Shown here in pieces: positions 53,903-61,649 of a stretch of 61,649 nucleotides of DNA; the stretch's first letter is position 1, and each line of letters begins with the position of its first letter. The notes beneath the pieces are model-generated. The model ran no database searches. It was given only the letters and a program-made list of their open reading frames with translations, and was not told the origin of the DNA. The translations under genes and the position numbers were made by a program. This stretch comes from Mesorhizobium loti CJ3sym (GTDB lineage: Bacteria > Pseudomonadota > Alphaproteobacteria > Rhizobiales > Rhizobiaceae). Where the stretch lies: assembly GCF_000472785.1 (NCBI RefSeq), contig NZ_AXAL01000033.1:195-61843 (forward strand). The letters run 5' to 3'.

Positions 53903-54592
53903 TCAGTCAACGAAGCGCGTCCTGTCAGACTTGAGGACGACGTTGGCGAACTCGGGCATTTCCAGACCTTGGCCCACCTTGGCATCAAGATCCTGCTCGG
54001 CCGCCCTGACGACGGCGAGCCGCGCCAGCACCGTCTCAGCCTCCAGGCGGGGCACCACGGCGACGCCATCGCGGTCGCCTACCAGTATGTCTCCCGGCGA
54101 GATAGTCACGCCTCCTAGCACCACCGGAAATCCGACTGTGCCTGGACCATTGCGCGCCGGCGAGTTCGCGATGACCCCGGCACAGTAAACCGGCAACCCG
54201 ACCGCCTCGATCCCGATAACATCGCGCACGAGGCCGTCCGTGATGAAGCCGGCGACCCCCTTATTGCGCGCCATGCCAAGCACGAGATCCCCGGTGACCG
54301 CCGCCCCGGCAAAGCTGTCGGTGGCCGCAACGATGACATCACCACTTAAGGCGGCATCCAGCGCCCCAAACACCGCGAGATTGTCGGCGGGGCCGCAGTA
54401 ACAGGTCAAGGCGACGCCGACCAGGACAGAACTACTTGGCGATAGCGGCTTGATTGCATGGTGCAAGGCCCCGCGCCCGCCCATGGCGTCTACGAGCTGG
54501 CTAACGGGCACGCCCGAGAAGGCACTGATGATTTCTGCTGAAGGCCGTTCGAAACGGCGCTTGATGGTGAGCAGTGGCGGGTCTTCAATCAT
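53903..54592 (-). CDS. RraA-like/HMG-type aldolase family protein
   Basis: A 229-residue protein of the RraA/4-hydroxy-4-methyl-2-oxoglutarate aldolase family. GDLVLGMARNKGVAGFITDG, followed by LVRDV, is the characteristic metal/pyruvate-binding region, and GGVTISPGDILVGDRDGVAV is also conserved. Members cleave oxo acids with a divalent metal ion. Its start lies eight bases inside the end of the upstream FMN dehydrogenase gene, indicating translational coupling. It is third in the operon, consistent with cleaving the keto acid formed by that enzyme. Confidence 0.88.
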   Translation of the reverse strand: MIEDPPLLTIKRRFERPSAEIISAFSGVPVSQLVDAMGGRGALHHAIKPLSPSSSVLVGVALTCYCGPADNLAVFGALDAALSGDVIVAATDSFAGAAVTGDLVLGMARNKGVAGFITDGLVRDVIGIEAVGLPVYCAGVIANSPARNGPGTVGFPVVLGGVTISPGDILVGDRDGVAVVPRLEAETVLARLAVVRAAEQDLDAKVGQGLEMPEFANVVLKSDRTRFVD

Positions 54593-55835
54593 GTGGCGGC
54601 CTCGTTGCCTGAATGAACGAAAGACAGTCCGGCCCGAGGTCGCGCAGGCTCCGCGCCCCCATTAGCGCCATGACCCGATCGATCTCCTTGCGATAGAGTT
54701 CGAGCACATGTCGCACCCCGTCCTCACCAGCGACCGCCAGCCCCCATAGTTGCGGGCGGCCGATCAGACAGCAGGAGGCGCCGAGCGCCAGCGCCTTTAC
54801 AACGTCGGAGCCCCGCCTGATGCCGCCGTCAATCAGTACAGGTATGCGGCCGGCGACAGCCGCGACAACTGCCGGCAGCGCGTCCAGCGACGCGGCGGCG
54901 CCGTCGAGCTGGCGTCCGCCGTGATTGGACACGATGACGCCGTCGATGCCGCGCGCCACGGCCTCGGCGGCTTCGCCGGGATGCAGGATGCCCTTCAGCA
55001 ACAACGGTCCGGGCCAAACGGTACGCAGCCAGTCGACGTCGGCCCAGGAGAGCCCGGGGTCGAGCAGTGCGGCCATGCGGCCCGCCAGCGCGCCGACCGT
55101 CGCCGTCTCGCCGGGACGCACGTAGTTGCCGAACGTCAGTTTCGGCAGCCGGGTGCGCATACGCAGCAACCACGCCGCCTTGGTGGCGGCCGCGAGTGTC
55201 CCGGCCACGCCGAAGCGCGGCGGGATGGCAAAACCGTTGCGGATGTCGCGTTCCCGGTGGCCAAGCATCTGATTGTCGATGGTGAGCACCAGCGCACCGT
55301 ACCCTGAGGCACTTGCTCGATCCACCATTTCTCGGGTGAAGCCGCGATCGGTATAGACGAACACCTGCATCCACCGCGGGCCGGCACCGGTGGCTGCTAT
55401 GTCCTCCAGCGTGCAAACCGATCCGTGGCTGGCGCAGTAGAACGTGCCGGCGGCGGCGGCGGCTCGTGCCGCCGCGCACTCGCCATCAGGCCAGAACAGA
55501 CCCGCAAGGCCGGTTGGCGCGACGCCGACCGGCATGGCAAGTTTCGCTCCGAACAGCTCGAGCGAGAGATCCCGTATCGCTGCCCCGTTGAGTGGTCGCG
55601 GCAGAAGAGCAACCTCGTTGAAAGCCTGCTCGTTTCGGCGCAGCGTTCGCTCATCCTCGGCGCCGCCGTCAGCGAAATCGAACACCGGGCGCGGCAAAGT
55701 CCGCCGCGCGGCGTCGCGCACCGCGCTCACGCTGTACAGGCGCTTCAGCGCTGCCGGCGAAGAAAACGTCGCGGCGGCGGCGGCACCGCCGTTGACCCGA
55801 GCGCCTGTGTTCGAGACAGTCGAGGAGCTACTCAC
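54585..55835 (-). CDS. FMN-dependent alpha-hydroxy acid dehydrogenase
   Basis: A 416-residue protein of the lactate/mandelate/glycolate oxidase family. The active-site histidine is in VIVSNHGGRQLDGA, the FMN lysine in LLLKGILHP, and ARRTLPRPVFDFADGGAEDE is the usual N-terminal signature. GGIRRGSDVVKALALGA is the phosphate site. It oxidises an L-2-hydroxy acid to the 2-oxo acid. It overlaps the SMP-30 gene by four bases and the RraA gene by eight, giving a tight operon. Substrate is unknown, and a sugar-acid is suggested by the neighbours. Confidence 0.88.
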   Translation of the reverse strand: MSSSSTVSNTGARVNGGAAAAATFSSPAALKRLYSVSAVRDAARRTLPRPVFDFADGGAEDERTLRRNEQAFNEVALLPRPLNGAAIRDLSLELFGAKLAMPVGVAPTGLAGLFWPDGECAAARAAAAAGTFYCASHGSVCTLEDIAATGAGPRWMQVFVYTDRGFTREMVDRASASGYGALVLTIDNQMLGHRERDIRNGFAIPPRFGVAGTLAAATKAAWLLRMRTRLPKLTFGNYVRPGETATVGALAGRMAALLDPGLSWADVDWLRTVWPGPLLLKGILHPGEAAEAVARGIDGVIVSNHGGRQLDGAAASLDALPAVVAAVAGRIPVLIDGGIRRGSDVVKALALGASCCLIGRPQLWGLAVAGEDGVRHVLELYRKEIDRVMALMGARSLRDLGPDCLSFIQATRPPHD

Positions 55836-56737
55836 GGTTTCTTACCGCCGATGGTACCGTAATGCGTTGGTCCGCCGCCTCCCGGAACACGCATGCGGCA
55901 GAGCGTTCCCTCGAAGGAGGGGTCGCTGCCACTCGCCAGCACGCCGGCATTTGTCACCCAAAGCATCTCGCCCGAGAAGACGCAGTTGGTCGTTGCCTTG
56001 CCGCAGATGAAGAAACCTTCCGCTGTGCCGTCGGGCTTCAGCACATGAATGCCGTTGGCGGCAATATCCGTGACATAAAGGCGGCCGTCCGCGCCGACCT
56101 TCAGCCCGTCCGGGATCGGATTGTCCCCAGGCAAGCGGCCAAGGTCCTCGACGCTACCATCCGGACGCTGCCGTTTGACGCGCCCGGTGTAGGACTCACC
56201 CCAGACGATCGAGCCGTCGGCTTCGACCGCCACTCCGTTCGGGAAGGTCGGCTCGTCGAAGCCGAGAGCAAGGTACGCACTGCCATCCGGATTGACGGCA
56301 AAGATGTAGCTGGGGTCCGGATTCCCAGGGTTGTATGTACCTGGATCGCTGAAGATAAGCCGGCCATCAGCAGCAAAGACGAGATCGTTTGGACCGTTGA
56401 GCCGAATGCCCGAAACCTCGGTCAGCAGAATTTCCGGCTTGCCGCCTTCGGCAACACGCTGGATCGACGGCTTTGTCATCTCCGCGGCCCGCCAAGGCCC
56501 GGTCGTGCCGCCGTTCTGGCAGACATAGAGCAGGCCATCCGATCCGAGAACGCAGGCATTCGGCGCTCCCGCGACATAGGCGAACCGCCGAGCAGTTCCG
56601 TCAGGGTGGATGGCGGTCAGCTGGCTGCGATAGCTTTCGACGATGACAACGCGCCCATCAGGGAGCACCGTCGGGCCTTCGGGCCAGCCGAGGCCGGTCG
56701 CGACAACCTCGACCGCCAGCTTTTCGACCTCGTTCAT
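55832..56737 (-). CDS. SMP-30/gluconolactonase family protein
   Basis: A 301-residue six-bladed beta-propeller protein. The opening GLGWPEGPTVLPDGRVVIVE and the calcium-site repeats RLNGPNDLVFAADGRLIFSD and TFPNGVAVEADGSIVWGE are typical of lactonases. I use ATG 56737 (MNEVEKLAVEVV), as the upstream in-frame extension is not family-like. It is the first gene of a leftward operon with an FMN dehydrogenase and an aldolase. This suggests opening of a sugar or hydroxy-acid lactone first. Confidence 0.88.
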   Translation of the reverse strand: MNEVEKLAVEVVATGLGWPEGPTVLPDGRVVIVESYRSQLTAIHPDGTARRFAYVAGAPNACVLGSDGLLYVCQNGGTTGPWRAAEMTKPSIQRVAEGGKPEILLTEVSGIRLNGPNDLVFAADGRLIFSDPGTYNPGNPDPSYIFAVNPDGSAYLALGFDEPTFPNGVAVEADGSIVWGESYTGRVKRQRPDGSVEDLGRLPGDNPIPDGLKVGADGRLYVTDIAANGIHVLKPDGTAEGFFICGKATTNCVFSGEMLWVTNAGVLASGSDPSFEGTLCRMRVPGGGGPTHYGTIGGKKP

Positions 56738-57366
56738 CGCGCGATCTCCAGACCGACAGCCTATCAAGATTTGTCGGGTATAATCCAGCCGTCTACGCGT
56801 TCGTTGAATACATTGTGCGGCGATTGCAGGCATCGACGCATGGGCGCTTTGGGGCGCGAAGTCGACAGAGCGCCGGCACCAGCGATGTCCGCTTCTAGAA
56901 GCCGGACGGTGGTGCGGGAATGGCGGACATGAGGCGCATAGCGGACGTTCGCGTCAGGCCGAACATACTGGAGCCGGCTTATCGCCAGCGTCACATCGAG
57001 GTTTAGGCTTCGGTCCCTCGTGTCACAACGGGCGATTTTAGCCCAGATGTTACGCTGTCGGGCCATCCCGGGCTCGGGGAGCGGCCCGAACGCTCGAGAA
57101 AATTCCGGACGCAGATATTCGTATATCTCCCATCTGATGTTGTTCAAAAACCCAGCAATCGTACTGGAATGGTGCATAAACAGGTGCGTCTTCGCGCAGC
57201 GCCCGATGTAGGTTTTGAATCTGATGGCGAAATCAGGATTTCTAGCTATCGACCTTAAGCCGAAAGGCGTTCGGACACGGTGCTCGTGCATCGCCAGTTG
57301 CACTCTTCCCAGCTCTCATGAATTGCCAGGCGCATCGGCCTTGGTTACTCTATAGCGGGGGTATCA
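56738..57366. other. Upstream region with an unclear minus-strand frame
   Basis: About 630 bases between the SMP-30 gene and the divergent caspase-like gene. A minus-strand frame at 56764-57303 has a protein-like middle (TYIGRCAKTHLFMHHSSTIA) but mixed ends and no recognised family. It may be a decayed regulator gene. The last 60 bases should hold the caspase-gene promoter. Confidence 0.35.
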
Positions 57367-60351
57367 ATGCAATTCGGACGTGCGCTTCTTGCCGCTCTTG
57401 CTACGGTGCTGTTTTTTGGCGCCGCACACGCTCTTGCCGCCGATCTTCGTGGTGTGGCGTTGGTCATCGGCGAGAGCGATTATGACAGCGACCCTCTTCT
57501 CGACCTGACGAACCCTAAGAATGATGCCAGGGCAATGGACGAGCTCTTGGGCAAACTCGGCTTCGATGTCCATCGCGCGCTTAACGATAATCGAGCCGAC
57601 CTCGAGAACGACATTCAACGCTTCGTGCGCGATGCCAAGGATGCCGATGTGGCGCTGGTCTACTATTCGGGCCATGGCGTCGAGGCGGGCGGCGCCGACT
57701 ATCTGGTACCGACCGATGCCGACATCTCGACACCGGAGAAGGCTGGCGAGAGCCTTGTGCCGGTGCAGGACCTGCTCGAACAGCTGGCCCGGACGGTGCC
57801 GGTGACGATTACTCTGCTCGATGCCTGCCGCACCAACGCTTTCCCGGAAGGCACGACGATCAAGCTGCCCGGCAGTGCCCAGGTGATCGACGTTGCAACC
57901 ACAGGACTAGGCGAGATGCGCGGCGCGACACCGATAGCCAGGCCCGGCGTGTCCAAGGACAGCCTCGGCATGGTGATCGGCTTCGCCGCATCACCCGGCG
58001 AAGCGGCGCTCGACGGGCAGGCCGGCGGCAACTCGCCCTATGCGGCGGCGCTGCTCAAGCATTTCGGCGCCGGCGGCTATCCGTTTGACGAACTGATGAC
58101 GCTGGTGCGGCAGGAGGTCTACCTCAAGACAGACGGACGGCAGCTGCCATGGACCAATTCGTCCCTGCGGCGGGTGCTAAGCTTTGGTGCTCCGGCGCCT
58201 ACGGGCGACAAGGACCAGGAAGCCATTCGCGAAGGCAGGCGGCGCTTGCTGCTCAGCATCGCCGACACGCCGGACGATCTGCGCCGCGAGGTGGAAGCCG
58301 CCGCAACCAAAGCGTCCGTGCCTATGGACGCGATCTACGGTTTGCTGCAGGCGTTGGGCCAGAAAGTGCCGAGCGATCCCGCCGCGCTCGACCAACTGCT
58401 CAAGGCTCAGACCGACAACATCAAGAAGGCGATGGCCGAACACGAGGCGCTGGCCGACGCCGACCCTGAAATCGTTCGCCTCTCCGGCCTGGCGCAGCAG
58501 GCCCTCGACGAGGGCGCACTCGATCTCAGTGTCACGTTCTGGGAACAGGCGAAGGCGCGATATCTCGTCATCAGCAAAAGCCTTGATAAGGCCGAGGCCG
58601 ATCTTGGGGAACGACGGCGCGAGGGTGGCGCGGTTATCGCCAGGACAGCGCAGGCGTATTCCCTCAAAGGGGACTATCCGGCGGCTGCCGAGAACTATCG
58701 GCTGGCCTTCGATCAGGTCCAAAAATGGGACCGGGCGACGGCCGCCATATACAAGGGAGATGAGGCGGATGCACTTAAGGCCCAAGGCTACCAGAAGGGC
58801 GACAACGACGCCCTGAAACAGGCGATCGCTGCCTATGGCGACGCGCTGGAATTGTTGCCGCGTGCCTCCGACCGCCTTCTTTGGGCACGACTGCAGAACA
58901 GCCTCGGCAACGCCCTTGAGCCGCTGGGCAGGCGCGAAGACGGTACCGATAGTCTCAAAGCCGCTGCCGTCGCCTATCGTGCCGCACTACAGGAATGGAC
59001 CCGCGACCGTGTGCCCCTCGACTGGGCGAGCGCGCAGAACAACCTCGGCAATGTCTTCGAGGCGCTCGGCGAGCGCGAGGGCGGAACCGACAGTCTGAGC
59101 GCTGCCGCCACCGCCTATCGCGCAGCCCTGGAAGAATGGACCCGTGACCGCGTGCCGCTGGACTGGGCCAGCGCACAGAACAATTTGGGCGTCGCGCTCA
59201 ATGCACTGGGCCAGCGCGAGAGTGGAACCGACAGCCTGAGTGCCGCGGTCGCCGCCTTTCACAGCGCGCTGGAGGAATGGACCCGCGACCGAGTGCCGCT
59301 CGACTGGGCCACGGCACAGAACAACCTCGGCAACGCGCTGGTCAATCTGGGCAGACGCGAGGCGGGAACCGACAGCCTAAAAGCCGCCGTCACCGCCTAT
59401 CGCGCTGCCTTGGAAGAATGGACCCGAGATCGTGTGCCGCTCAACTGGGCTAGCGCGCAAAACAACCTCGGCACCGCGCTTGAGGCGCTTGGCGGGCGTG
59501 AGAGTGGAACCAACAGCCTGAATGCCGCCGTCAGCGCTCTCAGGGCTGCACTCGAGGAACGGACGCGCGAGCGAGTGCCGCTCGACTGGGCGATGTCGCA
59601 GAACAATCTTGGCAATGCGCTGGAGGCGCTCGGCGAGCGCGAGGGCGGAACCGATAGTCTGGATGCTGCAGCCAGCGCCTTTCGTGCCGCGTTGGAGGAA
59701 TGGACCCGCGAGAGGGTGCCGATCGACTGGGCCAAAGCCCAGAACAATCTCGGCAACGCACTCCAGTTGCTGGGCAGGCGCGAAAGCGGAACGGCCAGCC
59801 TGAAGGCTGCCGTCACCGCCTATCGCGCCGCGTTAGAAGAGGAGACCCGCGATCGCGTGCCGCTGGACTGGGCCAGCGTACAGCAAGATCTGGCAAGCGC
59901 ACTGCTTACGCTGGGCGAGCGGCAGGGCGGAGAAACCGGTGCGAACGACTGGCGTGCAGCGATCGCTGCCTGGCAGGCTTCGGCGCAGGTTCACACCAGC
60001 GACATTGACCCGAAGCAATGGGCGTCTCTGCAAAACGCGATCGGCTATCAACTCGTGCTGCTGGGCGAGCGCGAGAACGACGTGACGCAGTTCGAGGCAG
60101 CCATCCCGGTCCTAAGGGCCGGGCTTGCCGTCCAGGAAATGGCGGAACCCAAGGATGTCTCTTATATACAGGACAGCCTATGTCACGCTCTGCTCGGGCT
60201 GGGCAGCCGCACGGGCGACCGGGACGGCCTGACAGAGGCAAAATCGCTTTGCGAAGCCGCGCTGGCCGGGGAGGCGGCGGCCGGCATCGACGTCGGTGAG
60301 ACACAGGCCAATCTCACTGCGGTCAGCGTTGCCCTAGCAAAGCTGGACTAG
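57367..60351 (+). CDS. Secreted caspase-like (C14) protease with TPR-type repeats
   Basis: A 994-residue protein. A signal peptide (MQFGRALLAALATVLFFGAA, then HALA) is followed by a caspase-like p20 domain with RGVALVIGESDYDS, the catalytic histidine in VYYSGHGVEAGG and the catalytic cysteine in ITLLDACRTNAF. The middle 250-470 is helical. From about residue 510 there are roughly eight tandem 47-residue repeats of the form PLDWASAQNNLGNALEALG, which are TPR-like, then a less regular tail. Orthocaspase and metacaspase-like proteins cleave after basic or acidic residues. Export suggests a periplasmic or secreted target. The enzyme's specificity cannot be read from the sequence. Confidence 0.9.
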   Translation: MQFGRALLAALATVLFFGAAHALAADLRGVALVIGESDYDSDPLLDLTNPKNDARAMDELLGKLGFDVHRALNDNRADLENDIQRFVRDAKDADVALVYYSGHGVEAGGADYLVPTDADISTPEKAGESLVPVQDLLEQLARTVPVTITLLDACRTNAFPEGTTIKLPGSAQVIDVATTGLGEMRGATPIARPGVSKDSLGMVIGFAASPGEAALDGQAGGNSPYAAALLKHFGAGGYPFDELMTLVRQEVYLKTDGRQLPWTNSSLRRVLSFGAPAPTGDKDQEAIREGRRRLLLSIADTPDDLRREVEAAATKASVPMDAIYGLLQALGQKVPSDPAALDQLLKAQTDNIKKAMAEHEALADADPEIVRLSGLAQQALDEGALDLSVTFWEQAKARYLVISKSLDKAEADLGERRREGGAVIARTAQAYSLKGDYPAAAENYRLAFDQVQKWDRATAAIYKGDEADALKAQGYQKGDNDALKQAIAAYGDALELLPRASDRLLWARLQNSLGNALEPLGRREDGTDSLKAAAVAYRAALQEWTRDRVPLDWASAQNNLGNVFEALGEREGGTDSLSAAATAYRAALEEWTRDRVPLDWASAQNNLGVALNALGQRESGTDSLSAAVAAFHSALEEWTRDRVPLDWATAQNNLGNALVNLGRREAGTDSLKAAVTAYRAALEEWTRDRVPLNWASAQNNLGTALEALGGRESGTNSLNAAVSALRAALEERTRERVPLDWAMSQNNLGNALEALGEREGGTDSLDAAASAFRAALEEWTRERVPIDWAKAQNNLGNALQLLGRRESGTASLKAAVTAYRAALEEETRDRVPLDWASVQQDLASALLTLGERQGGETGANDWRAAIAAWQASAQVHTSDIDPKQWASLQNAIGYQLVLLGERENDVTQFEAAIPVLRAGLAVQEMAEPKDVSYIQDSLCHALLGLGSRTGDRDGLTEAKSLCEAALAGEAAAGIDVGETQANLTAVSVALAKLD
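58895..59935 (+). repeat. Tandem 141-bp coding repeats in the caspase-like gene
   Basis: Seven to eight direct copies of a 47-codon unit, each with a GTDSL and QNNLG core and a W-T-R-D-R-V-P segment. Neighbouring copies are similar at DNA level (for example GAATGGACCCGCGACCG recurs), so copy number may vary between strains by recombination. Confidence 0.8.
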
Positions 60352-60554
60352 GGAGTGGTGAAGGATGCAATTGTCTCCGTCCGTCGTCTACGTCCAAGTC
60401 CTCCTGAGCTTGAGCCATTGAGCCGCCAGCGTCGACGCATTAGTATGGGGCGGGTTTGGATCTTTTGGACCGAAGGTTGAAGATGGGCGGCCTGGCCTGC
60501 TGCCGGTTTCGTGGACACCGAGATAAGGTGTTTAACGGAACTTGGAGAGTGGAA

Positions 60555-60845
60555 ATGCAGAGAAGGAAGTTTAGCCGCGAGTTCAAGCTTGAGGCAGTGA
60601 GGCTAGTGAAGGATCGGGGCGTAGCGGTGGCGCAGGCGGCCCGTGATCTTGATCTCCATGAGAATGTACTGCGCAAATGGATCCGCGAGACCAGCGTTGA
60701 TCCGCAGCATGCCTTCCCCGGTCATGGGCAGATGAAGCCGGAGCAGCAGGAGATCGACCGGCTGCGCAAGGAAGTGGCCAAGCTCAAGGCGGAGCGCGAC
60801 ATCCTAAAAAAGGCCGCAGCCTACTTTGCGAGAGAAGTGACATGA
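60555..60845 (+). CDS. IS3-family transposase OrfA
   Basis: A 96-residue protein. The N-terminal helix-turn-helix is MQRRKFSREFKLEAVRLVKD with LDLHENVLRKWIRE. A C-terminal leucine-zipper-like helix (IDRLRKEVAKLKAERDILKK) follows. ATG 60555 is preceded by GGAGAGTGG. Its stop overlaps the OrfB start in ATGA, so OrfB may be made by reinitiation or by programmed frameshifting as in other IS3 elements. Confidence 0.92.
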   Translation: MQRRKFSREFKLEAVRLVKDRGVAVAQAARDLDLHENVLRKWIRETSVDPQHAFPGHGQMKPEQQEIDRLRKEVAKLKAERDILKKAAAYFAREVT

Positions 60846-61649
60846 GGTTCGCTTTCATCGCGAGGCACCGGAACATCTGGCCGGTGGCATGGCTATGCGA
60901 CGCGCTGGATGTGTCCCGCTCAGGCTTTCATGCCTGGCTCAACCGCAGTCCCAGCGCTCGTTCCCGGCATGACGAGATACTCGTTTCCCGCATCGACCGA
61001 AGCTTCAAGAGCAGCGACCGCACCTATGGCGCGCGTCGTGTGTGGCACGATGTTCTGGCCGAGGGTCTTTCCTGCGGGCTGCATCGTGTCGAGCGGCTGA
61101 TGCGGGAGAATGGTCTGCGGGCCCGGCCTCGTCGCCGTGGACTGCCGAAGGACACCGGGCAGCGAGCCGCAGTGTCGGACAATCTCCTCGACCGCGCATT
61201 CGAGGCATCGGCGCCGAACCAGAAGTGGGTCGCGGACTTCACCTACATCTGGACCGCGGAAGGTTGGCTCTACGTTGCCGCTGTCGTCGACCTGTTCTCT
61301 CGGCGTGTCGTCGGCTGGGCAATGAAGGCCGAGATGACGGCGCAGCTCGTCACTGACGCCCTGATCATGGCGATCTGGCGCAGGGGCAAGCCTGACAGCC
61401 TGCTGCATCACTCAGACCAGGGATCGCAATACACGAGCGAGCAGTTCCAGCGGCTCATGGCCGATCACGGCATCACCTGCTCAATGAGCAGGTCGGGCAA
61501 TGTCTGGGATAATGCTGCGATGGAGAGCTTCTTCTCGTCGCTTAAGACCGAGCGCACGGCGCGCAAGGTCTACAGGACGAGGGATGACGCCAGGGCGGAT
61601 GTGTTCGATTACATCGAGCGCTTCTATAACCCTCGGCGAAGGCACTCGA
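60842..61649 (+). CDS. IS3-family transposase OrfB (partial at window end)
   Basis: The frame from ATG 60842 stays open to the window edge. It encodes the HTH_21 part (YGARRVWHDVLAEGLSC) and the DDE integrase core: WVADFTYIWT, then LLHHSDQGSQYTSEQF and NAAMESFFSSLKTE give the three acidic residues, and FYNPRRRHS nears the end. Only the last part of the protein is missing. The catalytic triad is intact, so the element may be active. Confidence 0.92.
   Translation, partial: MRFAFIARHRNIWPVAWLCDALDVSRSGFHAWLNRSPSARSRHDEILVSRIDRSFKSSDRTYGARRVWHDVLAEGLSCGLHRVERLMRENGLRARPRRRGLPKDTGQRAAVSDNLLDRAFEASAPNQKWVADFTYIWTAEGWLYVAAVVDLFSRRVVGWAMKAEMTAQLVTDALIMAIWRRGKPDSLLHHSDQGSQYTSEQFQRLMADHGITCSMSRSGNVWDNAAMESFFSSLKTERTARKVYRTRDDARADVFDYIERFYNPRRRHS

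Larger units (their letters stand above)
60500..61649 (+). mobile_element. IS3-family insertion sequence, right end beyond the window
   Basis: An element with two overlapping transposase genes begins near 60500. GTTTCGTGGACACCGAGATA at about 60502 is a plausible left terminal repeat for IS3-type elements. The right end is outside the window, so the terminal repeat and target duplication cannot be checked. Confidence 0.8.

Noticed and set aside
56764..57303. Minus-strand frame as a regulator of the lactonase operon
   Set aside because: No helix-turn-helix or known domain can be seen, so it is described only as an unclear frame.
1..61649. CRISPR arrays, tRNA or rRNA genes, replication origin
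   Set aside because: No regularly spaced short repeats, cloverleaf-like segments, rRNA core sequences or repABC/dnaA-type genes were noticed by eye on either strand.

Overview
The window reads as accessory DNA of an alphaproteobacterium of the Rhizobiales, most like Mesorhizobium. The reasons are the gene order of a complete ehu/eut/doe ectoine-use cluster, two DUF982 proteins, CtrA- and GcrA-type regulators, an HWE histidine kinase, high-GC codon use and RIME-like intergenic palindromes. This is inference from sequence alone, with no database search. No tRNA, rRNA, CRISPR array or replication origin was seen.

Layout. (1) 0-3.6 kb: end of a small methyltransferase gene, a cyclopropane fatty acid synthase and a class III adenylate cyclase with TPRs. 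(2) 4.2-18.7 kb: ectoine and 5-hydroxyectoine uptake and catabolism. One arm runs leftward (doeX, doeC, doeD and a medium-chain dehydrogenase). The other runs rightward (enuR, ehuABCD, eutABC, doeA, doeB). EhuABCD imports ectoines, DoeA opens the ring, DoeB deacetylates, DoeD and DoeC lead to aspartate, EutABC probably handle the hydroxylated branch, and EnuR and DoeX regulate. (3) 18.9-36 kb: a gene-sparse accessory zone starting with decayed integrase and IS91-type fragments. It holds a frameshifted Crp/Fnr gene, a PAS/HWE kinase, two paralogous secreted glycine-rich repeat proteins, a GCG_CRPN-type mini-protein, a divergent ATP-grasp/methyltransferase pair, a second CtrA-like regulator, small exported proteins and a GAF-GGDEF-EAL protein.

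(4) 36.3-44.6 kb: a set that looks like an undescribed biosynthetic or defence locus. It has a membrane protein, a LOG-type phosphoribohydrolase, an EamA exporter, an animal-type haem peroxidase, a 133-residue protein of unknown family, a large SARP-like/TPR regulator and a YcaO-domain protein. YcaO enzymes modify peptide backbones with ATP, so the small protein is worth testing as substrate. (5) 44.9-52.9 kb: a BetI-like TetR repressor with a strong 26-bp operator, diverging from an S15-type hydrolase and a five-gene Dpp/Opp importer. (6) 53.6-56.7 kb: an orphan GcrA C-terminal-domain protein and a three-gene sugar-acid-like catabolic operon (SMP-30 lactonase, FMN hydroxyacid dehydrogenase, RraA-type aldolase). 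(7) 57.4-61.6 kb: a secreted caspase-like protein with 47-residue TPR-type repeats, then an IS3-family element cut by the window end.

The strongest leads are the YcaO/peroxidase locus, the twin repeat proteins, the ATP-grasp/methyltransferase pair and the extra CtrA and GcrA-like regulators.
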